A stretch of 64,000 nt of DNA. Source: Chryseobacterium sp. CY350 (GTDB lineage Bacteria > Bacteroidota > Bacteroidia > Flavobacteriales > Weeksellaceae). Location of the stretch: positions 1,984,001 to 2,048,000 of the forward strand of contig NZ_CP116034.1 of NCBI RefSeq assembly GCF_027945075.1, written 5' to 3'. Shown here piece by piece: positions 16,680 through 24,879 of this stretch. The notes under the pieces were generated by a model. It was not told the DNA's origin. It did no database searches and saw nothing but the letters and a program-made list of their open reading frames with translations. Position numbers and translations under genes: made by a program. The stretch's first letter is position 1; each line of letters opens with the position of its first letter.

Positions 16680-17725
16680 GTGACACTTTAGGGAAAATAA
16701 ATCATTCCGAATTTGAAGATTTCCTCAAACATCGATGTGGAAAAGAGCGTGACGAAGTACGGATAGGTCCTGAGTTTGGTGTAGATGTTTCCGTTGTTGA
16801 TCTGCATGGCGGAAAAGCAATGGCGTTAACGAGCGATCCTCTTTCTTTGATTCCGTCTTTAGGTTTGGAAGAATCTGCCTGGCTGTCGGTTCATCTGATG
16901 GCAAATGATATGGCAACTACAGGTTTTGCACCGATGTTCGGGCAATTTGTTTTAAACCTTCCTGCACAGCTTTCTAAAAATGATTTTGAAATTTATTGGA
17001 ATTACATTCACAAGTTCTGTAAAGAAATCGGTGTAAGCATCACGGGCGGACATACCGGATTTATTGAAGGACAGAATTCTACCATCGCAGGTGGCGGAAC
17101 TTTCATCACGATTGCTCCGAAAGAGGAAATTTTAGTTTCAAAATATGCAAGACCCGGCGATTCAATTTTAGTAACCAAAACAAGTGCACTTTCATCGGCA
17201 GCCATTTTAGCGATGAACTTTCCTGAGACGGTTAAAAATAAGGTCGGAAAAGAATTTTACTATTCAGCCTCTGCTTCATTTTTTGAAACCTCATCATTAA
17301 AAGATGCTTTAATTGCTTTTCAAATTGAAAACTCCGGAGTATCTGCAATGCATGATGTGACGGAAGGTGGTGTTTTGGGAGCGATTTATGAATTGGCCAT
17401 CGCATCAGGAAATGGTGCCGAAGTTTTTAATGAAAAGCTTCCGATTGGAGAAGTGCAATCGGCGGTTTGTAATTTTTTTTCTTTAGATCCGAGATATTGT
17501 ATTGGTGCAGGTTCCATGATTATTACCTGTAAAAAAGAGAAAGCTACGGAAATTATCTCAAGATTGGAAACGAATCATATTCTCTGTACAGAAGTGGGAA
17601 CGATTACAGAAAAATCTAATGGAATTAAACTGATTGAGAACGAAAAAGAAAGTGATTTAACGTATTTCGATGAAGATCCTTATTGGAAGGCTTTCTTTAA
17701 CGCTTATAAAAACGGCTGGAAATAA
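16676..17725 (+). CDS. AIR synthase-related (PurM/HypE/ThiL superfamily) protein
   Basis: The 349-residue protein has the ATP-binding PurM fold: GPEFGVD (31-37), TSDP (52-55), the metal-binding helix NDMATTGFAP (77-86), GGHTG (124-128), GDSILVTKTSA (161-171) and the C-terminal-domain helix MHDVTEGGVLGAIYELA (225-241). The superfamily includes thiamin phosphate kinase (ThiL) and HypE; the GGHT form and overall motifs are nearer HypE-like AIR-synthase-related proteins than classical ThiL. No hydrogenase genes are nearby. Under a TPP riboswitch, an ATP-dependent phosphorylation or dehydration of a thiamin-related compound is plausible. It overlaps both neighbours (ATGA upstream, TAATG downstream). 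Confidence 0.8.
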   Translation: MSDTLGKINHSEFEDFLKHRCGKERDEVRIGPEFGVDVSVVDLHGGKAMALTSDPLSLIPSLGLEESAWLSVHLMANDMATTGFAPMFGQFVLNLPAQLSKNDFEIYWNYIHKFCKEIGVSITGGHTGFIEGQNSTIAGGGTFITIAPKEEILVSKYARPGDSILVTKTSALSSAAILAMNFPETVKNKVGKEFYYSASASFFETSSLKDALIAFQIENSGVSAMHDVTEGGVLGAIYELAIASGNGAEVFNEKLPIGEVQSAVCNFFSLDPRYCIGAGSMIITCKKEKATEIISRLETNHILCTEVGTITEKSNGIKLIENEKESDLTYFDEDPYWKAFFNAYKNGWK

Positions 17726-18354
17726 TGAAAAAGCAAACCGTACAATCGGGAATTTATTTAATTATCGATCCTTCGATGGATGAGGAAATTCTTTTTTCAA
17801 AATTAGATTTAATTGTAAAAGAAAAGATAGCAGCTATTCAGATTTGGGATAATTTTAAAGACAATCAGAATATTGAAGAACTGCTTTTAAAAATTTATAA
17901 AAAAACTTCTTTACATAACATTCCGTTGATTATCAATAACCGCTGGGAATATTTAAATAAAATTCCTTTGGATGGAATTCATTTCGATGAAATTCCTGAA
18001 AATTTGTATGAAATTAAAAAAGAAATCAATCGCAATTTCATTGTAGGAATTACCTGCAATAACGAACTTTTAACGATTGAATATGCTGAAAGATATCATT
18101 TCGATTACATTTCTTTCTGCTCGATGTTTCCCTCAAAAACAGCCAACAGTTGTGAATTAGTCAACTTTGAAACTGTTCAGCAAGCGAAAAGTATTTTTAG
18201 TGGAAAAATCTTTTTAGCCGGAGGAATTGATTTAGATAACATTAAAAATTTAAGTGAATTAAATTATGACGGAATCGCTGTGGTCTCAGGAATTATGAGT
18301 GCAGAAAATCCTTCAGAAACTATTAAAAATTATCATCAAAAAATTAAAAAGTAA
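17725..18354 (+). CDS. Divergent ThiE/TenI-like TIM-barrel protein
   Basis: The 209-residue protein is colinear with thiamin phosphate synthase and TenI, best seen in the phosphate-binding end LAGGID (164-169) and DGIAVVSGIMSAENP (182-196). The usual ThiE active-site residues are altered: QxREK is QIWDN (39-43), the Mg-binding IND is INN (70-72), GQED is FDEI (87-90), and the TK of the PTxTK loop is TA (139-140). The TenI catalytic His region reads ITCNN (109-113), without His. It is therefore probably not a normal thiamin phosphate synthase. The alternatives are a new lyase or isomerase, or a binding protein. It is coupled to the AIR-synthase-like gene by a one-base overlap. Confidence 0.78.
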   Translation: MKKQTVQSGIYLIIDPSMDEEILFSKLDLIVKEKIAAIQIWDNFKDNQNIEELLLKIYKKTSLHNIPLIINNRWEYLNKIPLDGIHFDEIPENLYEIKKEINRNFIVGITCNNELLTIEYAERYHFDYISFCSMFPSKTANSCELVNFETVQQAKSIFSGKIFLAGGIDLDNIKNLSELNYDGIAVVSGIMSAENPSETIKNYHQKIKK

Positions 18355-18358
18355 AATA

Positions 18359-18625
18359 ATGAGAATAAAAACCATAGAAAAATTATGCTGTCCGTTTGAC
18401 AAATCAGATTTAAATTTAACCATCATTTCGCAGGATGAAACTGAAAATATTATGGAAGGTTTACTCATCTGCGACAACTGCAAAAGAGTCTACCCGATCA
18501 TCAGCGGAATTCCCATCATGTCTCCCGACGAATACCGAGAATTTAAACTGGAACAACCTGTTTTAGAACGTTGGGAAAAGAATCTGGAAGGTAAAAAAGT
18601 TGAGAATTTCAGGCTGATTTCGTAG
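18359..18625 (+). CDS. Trm112-like zinc-ribbon protein
   Basis: The ATG at 18359, four bases after the previous stop, gives an 88-residue protein; a longer upstream reading would only add translated sequence of the previous gene in another frame. It opens IEKLCCPFDKSDL (Cys10, Cys11) and has ICDNCKRVYPIISGIPIM (Cys38, Cys41), the layout of the Trm112/YcaR family. In eukaryotes and archaea Trm112 binds and activates several SAM-dependent methyltransferases. Here the operon also encodes a methyltransferase of unknown partner. The C-terminal 35 residues are charged and helical, longer than in the shortest family members. Confidence 0.8.
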   Translation: MRIKTIEKLCCPFDKSDLNLTIISQDETENIMEGLLICDNCKRVYPIISGIPIMSPDEYREFKLEQPVLERWEKNLEGKKVENFRLIS

Positions 18626-18673
18626 CGATAACAGCAATAGATATTTTCAAAACTCAGAAAGTTTAGAATTTCG

Positions 18674-18681
18674 TAAATTTG
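18674..18681 (+). promoter_or_regulatory. Putative -7 element of dusB
   Basis: TAAATTTG lies only four bases before the dusB ATG. With a start point about seven bases downstream of the element, transcription would begin at or next to the start codon. No clear TTG at -33 was found. Confidence 0.45.
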
Positions 18682-18685
18682 CGGC

Positions 18686-19681
18686 ATGATAAAAATAGGC
18701 AACATAGAACTGCCGGAATTTCCGCTTTTGCTTGCACCCATGGAAGATGTGAGTGATCCTCCGTACAGACGCCTGTGTAAGTTGCACGGTGCAGATATGA
18801 TGTATTCAGAATTTATCTCTTCTGAAGGCTTGATTCGTGATGCGATGAAGAGCAGAAAAAAGCTGGATATTTTCGATTATGAAAGACCTGTTGGGATTCA
18901 GATTTTTGGAGGTGATGAAGAAGCAATGGCGATGTCTGCAAGAATTGTGGAAACCGTAAATCCTGATTTGGTAGACATTAATTTTGGTTGTCCGGTAAAA
19001 AAAGTGGTTTGTAAAGGCGCCGGAGCCGGAGTTCTGAAAGATGTTGATATGATGGTTCGCTTAACGAAAGCTGTTGTAAGTTCTACGAGTCTTCCAGTGA
19101 CCGTAAAAACACGTTTGGGATGGGACAGCAACTCAATCAATATTGATGAAGTGGCCGAACGTCTTCAGGAAACAGGAATCAAAGCGTTGACGATTCACGC
19201 AAGAACCCGCGGACAAATGTACAAAGGTGAGGCCGATTGGGAACACATTTCAAGAATCAAGCAAAACCCGAATATTGAAATTCCTATTTTTGGAAACGGT
19301 GATATCGATTCACCTGAAAAAGCTTTGGAATATAAAAAAAAATACGCTTGTGACGGAATTATGATCGGTCGTGCTGCGATTGGTTATCCGTGGATTTTTA
19401 ATGAAATAAAACATTTCTTTGCAACCGGAGAACATCTTGATGCACCTACAATTTCAGACCGACTTTTAGCAGTACGTCAACACGCAGAATGGAGTGCAGA
19501 ATGGAAAGGTGAGAAATTAGGCTTGATTGAAATGAGACAGCATTACAGCAATTATTTCCGTGGAATTCCTCATTTTAAAGATTTCAGAAGGAAGTTTCTT
19601 GAAGTTTATTCTTTAGTAGAAATGGATGAAGTGATTAAAGAAACTGAAGGATTTTACGCTGAATATCAGGCGCAGGTTTAG
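18686..19681 (+). CDS. dusB: tRNA dihydrouridine synthase B
   Basis: The 331-residue FMN enzyme reduces specific uridines of tRNA to dihydrouridine. The N-terminal TIM barrel shows LAPMEDVSDPPYRRL, the catalytic region NFGCPVKKVVCKGAGAG (with the active-site Cys), TVKTRLGWD, IHARTR and the phosphate-binding GNGDI and GIMIGRAAIG; the C-terminal helical domain with RQHAEW and FRGIPHFKDFR follows. The length matches the DusB family. The gene has its own -7 element right at the start codon and appears separate from the riboswitch operon upstream. Confidence 0.93.
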   Translation: MIKIGNIELPEFPLLLAPMEDVSDPPYRRLCKLHGADMMYSEFISSEGLIRDAMKSRKKLDIFDYERPVGIQIFGGDEEAMAMSARIVETVNPDLVDINFGCPVKKVVCKGAGAGVLKDVDMMVRLTKAVVSSTSLPVTVKTRLGWDSNSINIDEVAERLQETGIKALTIHARTRGQMYKGEADWEHISRIKQNPNIEIPIFGNGDIDSPEKALEYKKKYACDGIMIGRAAIGYPWIFNEIKHFFATGEHLDAPTISDRLLAVRQHAEWSAEWKGEKLGLIEMRQHYSNYFRGIPHFKDFRRKFLEVYSLVEMDEVIKETEGFYAEYQAQV

Positions 19682-19702
19682 TTTAGGCTGAGAGTAATTT
19701 TT

Positions 19703-19831
19703 AACCATTAAAGTTTTATTAAGAGGTTTAGAATAATTAAGTTAGCTTCGCTATAAGCATAAACGCTAAATTAAAATCTTTTTGATTTTATTTAATAAAG
19801 ATTAACTCCTAAATTATTCTTCATGGTTCAA
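19703..19831. repeat. Long palindromic intergenic repeat, copy 1 of 3
   Basis: The element starts AACCATTAAAG and ends with CTTCATGGTT, so its ends are inverted. Inside it has AATTAAGTTAGCTTCGCT. The same order of blocks occurs at 47081-47197 and 48554-48684. It fills the space between dusB and the terminator of the next minus-strand gene. Confidence 0.7.
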
Positions 19832-19847
19832 AATTTACATAAAAAGC

Positions 19848-19873
19848 AAACCCATCAAAATTTTGATGGGTTT
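19848..19873 (-). terminator. Terminator of the Lys/Ala-rich exported protein gene
   Basis: A perfect 13-bp palindrome AAACCCATCAAAA / TTTTGATGGGTTT lies 30 bases past the stop codon at 19903. It may also stop any transcription running on from dusB. Confidence 0.75.
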
Positions 19874-19902
19874 ATTTATTTAATTATGGCTGGTAGAACT
19901 GT

Positions 19903-20217
19903 TTATTTTTTAATATCAGCTTTCACATCCTGATATGCTTTTCCTACAGCTTTTGCACCTTTTTTACTTTTATCACCTACCCAATTGGCACCTTTTTTTA
20001 CGCCTTTTTCTGTAGCTACAGCTCCTTTCTTTACTGTCTTGCCTGTCCATTTCGCGCCTTTCTGCACGCCTTTTTTGGTTGCGTCTGCTCCTTTTTCAGC
20101 AGCATTTCCTACCGCTTTAGCATCTTTCTTTACTGTTTCTTTTACAGTTTGTTTTTCTTGTGCATTGACAGATAATGTAATCAATAAAACTGTCAGAATT
20201 GAAATTGTTTTTTTCAT
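19903..20217 (-). CDS. Small exported Lys/Ala/Gly-rich repeat protein
   Basis: A 104-residue protein with a signal peptide ending SVNAQ (residue 20). The mature part is very basic and built from loose repeats of 11-12 residues with the core KKGA, as in KKGVQKGAKWTGKTVKKGAV and EKGVKKGANWVGDKSKKGA. Such repeats are predicted to form amphipathic helix and resemble stress-protective LEA-like or phasin-like proteins; this is a composition argument only. It stands alone between two terminators. I do not recognise a named family. Confidence 0.7.
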   Translation of the reverse strand: MKKTISILTVLLITLSVNAQEKQTVKETVKKDAKAVGNAAEKGADATKKGVQKGAKWTGKTVKKGAVATEKGVKKGANWVGDKSKKGAKAVGKAYQDVKADIKK

Positions 20218-20334
20218 CGTATTTAAAAATTTAGAATAAAATTACTAAATTATTTTTATTTACCATTAAATTTTTCATTTTTGTTTTACGGCACCATCTT
20301 ATCTAAGCTTTCGTCATTAGCACAATATTTAAAA

Positions 20335-20368
20335 AAACCTTCCAGCTTTTTTAAAAACTGGAAGGTTT
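20335..20368. terminator. Second hairpin downstream of deoC
   Basis: AAACCTTCCAG pairs with CTGGAAGGTTT over 11 bases with a 12-base A/T loop. It lies 64 bases beyond the first deoC terminator and before the promoter side of the Lys/Ala-rich protein gene, so it may be a back-up terminator for deoC. Confidence 0.6.
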
Positions 20369-20399
20369 AATTATTACAGCGGGAAAATATACAAATAAC

Positions 20400-20424
20400 A
20401 AACCCATCAGCACTTGATGGGTTT
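20400..20424 (-). terminator. Terminator of deoC
   Basis: A 10-bp perfect stem AAACCCATCA / TGATGGGTTT with a 5-base loop begins eight bases after the deoC stop codon. Confidence 0.82.
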
Positions 20425-20431
20425 TGTAAAT

Positions 20432-21175
20432 TTAATATCCTTCCGTAGAAGATTCATCTTTAATTAAAGCTAACGCTGAGGAAGTTCCTATCCGTTTAAC
20501 ACCGAGATTAATCATTTTTTCGGCATCTTCGGGAGTTCTTACTCCGCCAGCAGCTTTTACGGGAAGTTTTCCGGCATTGTCGAGCATCAATTTAATACCT
20601 TCAAATGTTGCTCCGTTTGGTTTTCCATCTTTAGTTTCGTAAAAACCTGTGGAAGATTTCACAAAAATTTTAGACCAATCATTTTGAGAAAAATTTTCCT
20701 CTGCCCAACAGGAAATTTTTTTAGTTAAGTCTGCAATTTGCTCATCCGTAAGAGCTGCGATCTCAATAATCCATTTCGCAACTTTGTGATGATTGATACA
20801 CAGTTTTGTGCATTGCAAAAATTCATCTTTTACAATATCTAGATCTCCTTTCAGATATGCAGAATAATTGATCACGAAGTCTAACTCGTCTGCACCGTCT
20901 TCGATAGCTTTCAGTGCTTCTGTAAATTTTTCAGTAACAGAATATGTGCCTTCGTGGAAGCCAATCACTGTTCCCAACACCACATCTGAATTATTTTGCT
21001 TAATAAAATTTCTGACAGCGGAAACATAATCCGGACGTATCATCACAGCAAAAATACCGTTATCAATGGCAACTTTTACAAGATCTATAACCTTAGCGAA
21101 TGTTTCTTCCTCTGATAAATTGGCCTGCAATGGCGTTTTTAAATATGTGGAATCTAGATATTGGGCAATATTCAT
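20432..21175 (-). CDS. deoC: Deoxyribose-phosphate aldolase
   Basis: The enzyme splits 2-deoxyribose 5-phosphate into glyceraldehyde 3-phosphate and acetaldehyde, allowing growth on deoxynucleosides. The 247-residue barrel shows ELDFVINYSAY, the strand IFVKSSTGFYETKDG (Schiff-base Lys region), VKAAGGVRTPEDAEKMI (second active-site Lys) and GVKRIGTSSA. The gene follows the Lrp-type regulator after eight bases on the same strand, suggesting one transcript. No other nucleoside-salvage genes are adjacent. Confidence 0.93.
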   Translation of the reverse strand: MNIAQYLDSTYLKTPLQANLSEEETFAKVIDLVKVAIDNGIFAVMIRPDYVSAVRNFIKQNNSDVVLGTVIGFHEGTYSVTEKFTEALKAIEDGADELDFVINYSAYLKGDLDIVKDEFLQCTKLCINHHKVAKWIIEIAALTDEQIADLTKKISCWAEENFSQNDWSKIFVKSSTGFYETKDGKPNGATFEGIKLMLDNAGKLPVKAAGGVRTPEDAEKMINLGVKRIGTSSALALIKDESSTEGY

Positions 21176-21183
21176 AGTAGAGA

Positions 21184-21654
21184 TTAAACTTTCAACTGTC
21201 TGTTAATACCTTGCTCCAATGAGATGAAAGTTTCCGTTCTTGTAACACCTTTCATTTTCTGAAGTTTATTAAGAATTTCCATTAAATGATCATTGTCTTT
21301 ACAAAGGACTTTAAGGAAAATTGTATAATTACCTGTTGTGTAATGTGCTTCTACCACCTCATTAATCTCCTTCAAAGCTTTTATTACTTCATTGTAATGG
21401 CTTGGCTGATCCAGAAACATTCCGATGTACGAAACTACTTTGTACCCTATTTTTTTTGGATTCAGAAATGAAATAGAATTTTCTATTACACCTGCATGCT
21501 CCAGTTTTTTAATTCTCTGGTGCACCGCCGTGGTAGAGATCCCCACCTGTTTTGAAATGTAGGCTAACGAACTTTTGGTATTATCCATCAGCATGTAGAT
21601 AATCTCTTTATCTAACGGGTCTAAATGATAGCTTGTACTTGTTGAGTTTTTCAT
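21184..21654 (-). CDS. Lrp/AsnC-family transcriptional regulator
   Basis: A 156-residue protein with an N-terminal winged helix-turn-helix (LDPLDKEIIYMLMDNTKSSL, then ISKQVGISTTAVHQRIKKLE) and a C-terminal RAM ligand-binding domain (VSYIGMFL, EAHYTTGNYTIFLKVLCKD). Such regulators usually respond to amino acids and act as dimers to octamers. It lies just upstream of deoC on the same strand; whether it controls deoC is not shown by any visible operator. Confidence in the family is high. Confidence 0.9.
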   Translation of the reverse strand: MKNSTSTSYHLDPLDKEIIYMLMDNTKSSLAYISKQVGISTTAVHQRIKKLEHAGVIENSISFLNPKKIGYKVVSYIGMFLDQPSHYNEVIKALKEINEVVEAHYTTGNYTIFLKVLCKDNDHLMEILNKLQKMKGVTRTETFISLEQGINRQLKV

Positions 21655-21681
21655 CTTAGATTATTACTTTTATATTGTCAT

Positions 21682-22614
21682 TTATTTCTTTAATACTACA
21701 TAAACAGGAAAATGATCGCTGTAACCACCCAAATATCGGGTTCCTGCATAGGTTCTGAAGGGTCTGTCATTAAACATTTTATTACGGCTCCTAAGCTTTT
21801 CCGGCTTAAATATTCTTGCGTCGTAAAAAGATAAAGCACGATCGTTTTCAAAAAAAGACTGTGATAAAAGAATCTGATCAAACAGCAGACCAGATTTGTA
21901 ATGAAAAGCAGAGTAATTCTTTTGTGAGTACAACTCCTGGAAAGGATTCTGCAACACTTTCTCGTGCGTATTATCAAAAAGAATATTCACTAAATTTTCA
22001 TCATCCGGATTTTCATTAAAATCCCCACACAGAATTACATTTTCTTTTTCTACATTCACGATCTGAAGAATTCTGTTTCTGATCTCGCTCAGAATATAAT
22101 TTCTTTTGGGCTGATTAATATCTTTTTCACGTTTTGATGGCAAATGAGCTACGAAAACATTAATGATATCATCTTTATATTTTACTTTTGAAAACAAAAC
22201 ATCTCTTGTAGTGTCATAGTTTTCAGGATTTTTATCTACAATTTCAAAAAAGAAAGTGATGGCTTCAGAATCGATGATCTCAATTTTAGATTTGTCATAG
22301 AGCAAAGCAACATCTACCTTTCTCTCGTCCATAGAGTTGTAATGTACAATACCATATTGCGAATTAAACGGGCTCATTTCTACGAGATCTTCCAAGACTT
22401 TTCTTCCTGAGATCTCCGAAAGGCCGATCATACACGGCAAAATACCTGTTTCTTCTTTCATCAGCTGGAAAACGTGAGATATTTTATGAAGCTTATCTCG
22501 GTATTTTCTTTCGTCCCAATTTCTAAGTCCCGATTTGGTGGGATCTAGCCTATGATTGGGAGGAGGATCCGGCAAAAATAGATTTTCTACATTATAAAAA
22601 GCAAACAATTCCAT
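21682..22614 (-). CDS. Endonuclease/exonuclease/phosphatase-family protein
   Basis: The 310-residue protein has the EEP-fold motifs: FYNVENLF near the start, IGLSEI (metal-binding Glu), VFVAHLPSKRE, CGDFNENPDD and YSDHFPVYV at the C terminus. The family includes DNA repair nucleases, sphingomyelinases and phosphatases. There is no signal peptide, so this one is probably cytoplasmic. The sequence does not show whether DNA, RNA or another phosphodiester is cut. It lies 27 bases upstream of the Lrp-type regulator gene on the same strand. Confidence 0.85.
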   Translation of the reverse strand: MELFAFYNVENLFLPDPPPNHRLDPTKSGLRNWDERKYRDKLHKISHVFQLMKEETGILPCMIGLSEISGRKVLEDLVEMSPFNSQYGIVHYNSMDERKVDVALLYDKSKIEIIDSEAITFFFEIVDKNPENYDTTRDVLFSKVKYKDDIINVFVAHLPSKREKDINQPKRNYILSEIRNRILQIVNVEKENVILCGDFNENPDDENLVNILFDNTHEKVLQNPFQELYSQKNYSAFHYKSGLLFDQILLSQSFFENDRALSFYDARIFKPEKLRSRNKMFNDRPFRTYAGTRYLGGYSDHFPVYVVLKK

Positions 22615-22881
22615 CTACAAATTTTCTATTGACAAGTCTGAAATTTTATTTTCAGCATGTAAATTTATTCTTTTTTTCAGTACCACACTACTTTTCATAA
22701 TTAAATTTTCACATAAATGGCATAAAATTTACCATAATCGTAAGCTTGTGAAATTATTCTAATCAAAATTTTAATTAATTTCAAAATATATTCAACAAAA
22801 TCACGATAAATATTTCTGAAATAATCAACAATACTGTAATTGGAAACGATTACATATTTAATTTCTTGAGGATTTGGTTGA

Positions 22882-23556
22882 TTATTTTAAAAGATCAGGA
22901 CGTTTTTCCTGAGTAATTCTTAATGCCTCATCATGTCTCCATTCTTCGATTTTACCAGAATTTCCGCTTAAAAGAATTTTAGGAACTTCTAAACCTTTGT
23001 AAGATTCCGGCCTTGTATAAATTGGTGGTGACAACAGGTCATCCTGAAAACTGTCTGTTAAAGCACTTTGCTCATCATTTAGAACTCCGGGAAGCAATCG
23101 AATAACAGAATCTGCCAAAACGCAGGCTGCCAATTCTCCTCCAGTAAGTACATAATCGCCTATAGAAATTTCTTTTGTAATATGCAGATCTCTCAATCTC
23201 TGATCAATACCTTTATAATGACCACAAAGGAAGATCAGATTATTTTTTATTGAAAGTGTGTTTGCTATTTTTTGATTAAGTGTAATTCCGTCGGGCGTTA
23301 AATAAATTACTTCATCATATTCTCTTTGCGATTTTAATTCAGATATACATTTATCTATCGGCTCAATCATCATTACCATTCCTGCGCCGCCGCCGTAAGG
23401 TTCATCATCAATCTGTCTGTGTTTGTTAACCGACCAGTTTCTCAGCTGATGAAAGTGTACTTCTACCAAACCTTTATCTACTGCTCTTTTCAGAATAGAA
23501 GTTCTGAACGGACTTTCCATCAATTCCGGCAGCACACTTATTATATCAATTCTCAT
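22882..23556 (-). CDS. trmD: tRNA (guanine-N1)-methyltransferase
   Basis: TrmD makes m1G37 next to the anticodon, which prevents frameshifting. The 224-residue protein shows the SPOUT trefoil-knot pattern: [13 protein letters not shown] at the start, [50 protein letters not shown] and [18 protein letters not shown]. Length and motifs match the family. Its ATG overlaps the stop of the NDH-2 gene by four bases. This is an unusual neighbour, since in many bacteria trmD lies with rpsP, rimM and rplS. Confidence 0.94.
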   Translation of the reverse strand: MRIDIISVLPELMESPFRTSILKRAVDKGLVEVHFHQLRNWSVNKHRQIDDEPYGGGAGMVMMIEPIDKCISELKSQREYDEVIYLTPDGITLNQKIANTLSIKNNLIFLCGHYKGIDQRLRDLHITKEISIGDYVLTGGELAACVLADSVIRLLPGVLNDEQSALTDSFQDDLLSPPIYTRPESYKGLEVPKILLSGNSGKIEEWRHDEALRITQEKRPDLLK

Positions 23557-24815
23557 TGTTCCGTACTATTTTTCTTATTGGGCGAAATAATCAGTCGCAG
23601 AGATGAATCTTTATTGAAATAGCTCCACATCCAGTTAAAAAATATCGCCAGTTTATTTCGAACGCTCAAAATAAGCATTAAATGTAAAAACATCCAAAAA
23701 TACCATGCTAAAAATCCCTGAAATTTTATAAAAGGTAAATCTACAACGGCTCTGTGCTTCCCGATTGTTGCGAGCGAACCCTGATCTTTATATTCGTATT
23801 CACTCCACTCTGAAGCGTTCTTTGTTAAAAAATTTCTTCCTAAATTCTTTGCCTGGTTGATCGCTACATTCGCAACCTGAGGATGACCTTGAGGATATTT
23901 TGGTGTTTCCATATAAGCGATGTCACCTACCGCATAAATATTGTCGTACCCTTTTATTTTATTAAACCGGTCTACAATGTATCTGTTTCTCATCAGCTTT
24001 TCAGAAGGGAAACCGTCAACTACATTTCCTACAACACCGGCTGCCCAGATGACATTATTAGACGGTATCATTTTACCGCTTTTAAGATGAACTTTATCAC
24101 CATCATAATCTGTAACCACTTCCCCGCTCATAAAATTAACGCCAAGCTCTTTCAGATACTGCTCAGATTTTTCCTGAGCTTCAGCGCTCATCACCGCCAA
24201 AGGTTTTTCTGTGGAACTTACCAGGATGATTTTGAGATTATTAAAATTCATGTACGGATAATCTCTCGGCAGAATTTCTTTTTTCATTTCCGAAAAGGCT
24301 CCGGCTAATTCTACTCCGGTCGGTCCGCTTCCAACGATCACAATATTCCAGTTACCATCATCGCTGCGGCTTTTTTCAAGTATCAGTTTTTCAAAAGTCA
24401 TCAGAACATGATTTCTGATCCCGATGGCTTCCTGAGTATTTTTCATCCCGAAAGCTTTACTTTCAAGATCTTTATTTCCAAAAAAATTGGTTTTACAGCC
24501 TGTAGCGATGATCAATTTATCGTAAGTAAATTCCGCTTCATCCGTGATGACTTTATTTTGGGAAGGAACAATTTCTTTAACTTCCGTTAGACGAAACTGT
24601 GTGTTTCTGGAGTTCTGAAAAATTTTCCTGAAAGGAAAAGAAATATTGGAGGGTTCTATCCTACCGCATGCAACCTGATAAAACAATGGCTGAAACATGT
24701 GATGGTTTACTTTGTCTAAAACAATTACTTTTTTGTTTTTATTATTTAGTGTCTTCGCAAGCTGCAGCCCCGCAAAACCGCCTCCGATAATGATGATCTT
24801 TTCGCGTGTTTCCAT
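23553..24815 (-). CDS. Type II NADH dehydrogenase-like oxidoreductase
   Basis: The ATG at 24815 gives [20 protein letters not shown], placing the FAD-binding GxGxxG at the N terminus; a start further upstream would add 33 residues that run through the promoter. The 420-residue protein has a second dinucleotide fold ([18 protein letters not shown]), the FAD motif YAVGDIAYM and a hydrophobic C-terminal segment ([11 protein letters not shown]) that can bind the membrane. NDH-2 passes electrons from NADH to quinone without pumping protons. It overlaps trmD by four bases, so the two are cotranscribed. Confidence 0.88.
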   Translation of the reverse strand: METREKIIIIGGGFAGLQLAKTLNNKNKKVIVLDKVNHHMFQPLFYQVACGRIEPSNISFPFRKIFQNSRNTQFRLTEVKEIVPSQNKVITDEAEFTYDKLIIATGCKTNFFGNKDLESKAFGMKNTQEAIGIRNHVLMTFEKLILEKSRSDDGNWNIVIVGSGPTGVELAGAFSEMKKEILPRDYPYMNFNNLKIILVSSTEKPLAVMSAEAQEKSEQYLKELGVNFMSGEVVTDYDGDKVHLKSGKMIPSNNVIWAAGVVGNVVDGFPSEKLMRNRYIVDRFNKIKGYDNIYAVGDIAYMETPKYPQGHPQVANVAINQAKNLGRNFLTKNASEWSEYEYKDQGSLATIGKHRAVVDLPFIKFQGFLAWYFWMFLHLMLILSVRNKLAIFFNWMWSYFNKDSSLRLIISPNKKNSTEQ

Positions 24816-24820
24816 ATAAA

Positions 24821-24828
24821 CAAATTTA
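24821..24828 (-). promoter_or_regulatory. Putative -7 element of the NDH-2/trmD operon
   Basis: On the minus strand TAAATTTG (24828-24821) lies five bases before the ATG at 24815, leaving room for only a very short leader. A TTG at the expected -33 distance was not found. Confidence 0.4.
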
Positions 24829-24862
24829 CTGAAATTATTTAGCATTTTCAGGCGCAAAAAGT

Positions 24863-24870
24863 TAGTTTTG
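24863..24870 (+). promoter_or_regulatory. Putative -7 element of the GH25 gene
   Basis: TAGTTTTG fits TAnnTTTG and lies nine bases before the ATG at 24880. It helps to place the start there rather than at the upstream TTG at 24868, which is inside the element. Confidence 0.4.
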
Positions 24871-24879
24871 CAAAACTTT

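Noticed and set aside
22615..22881. A gene in the AT-rich gap between the EEP protein and trmD
   Set aside because: Only frames shorter than 30 codons without a pattern were found.
23883..24308. A 141-residue frame antisense to the NDH-2 gene
   Set aside because: It is a shadow of a strongly conserved gene and has no family pattern.
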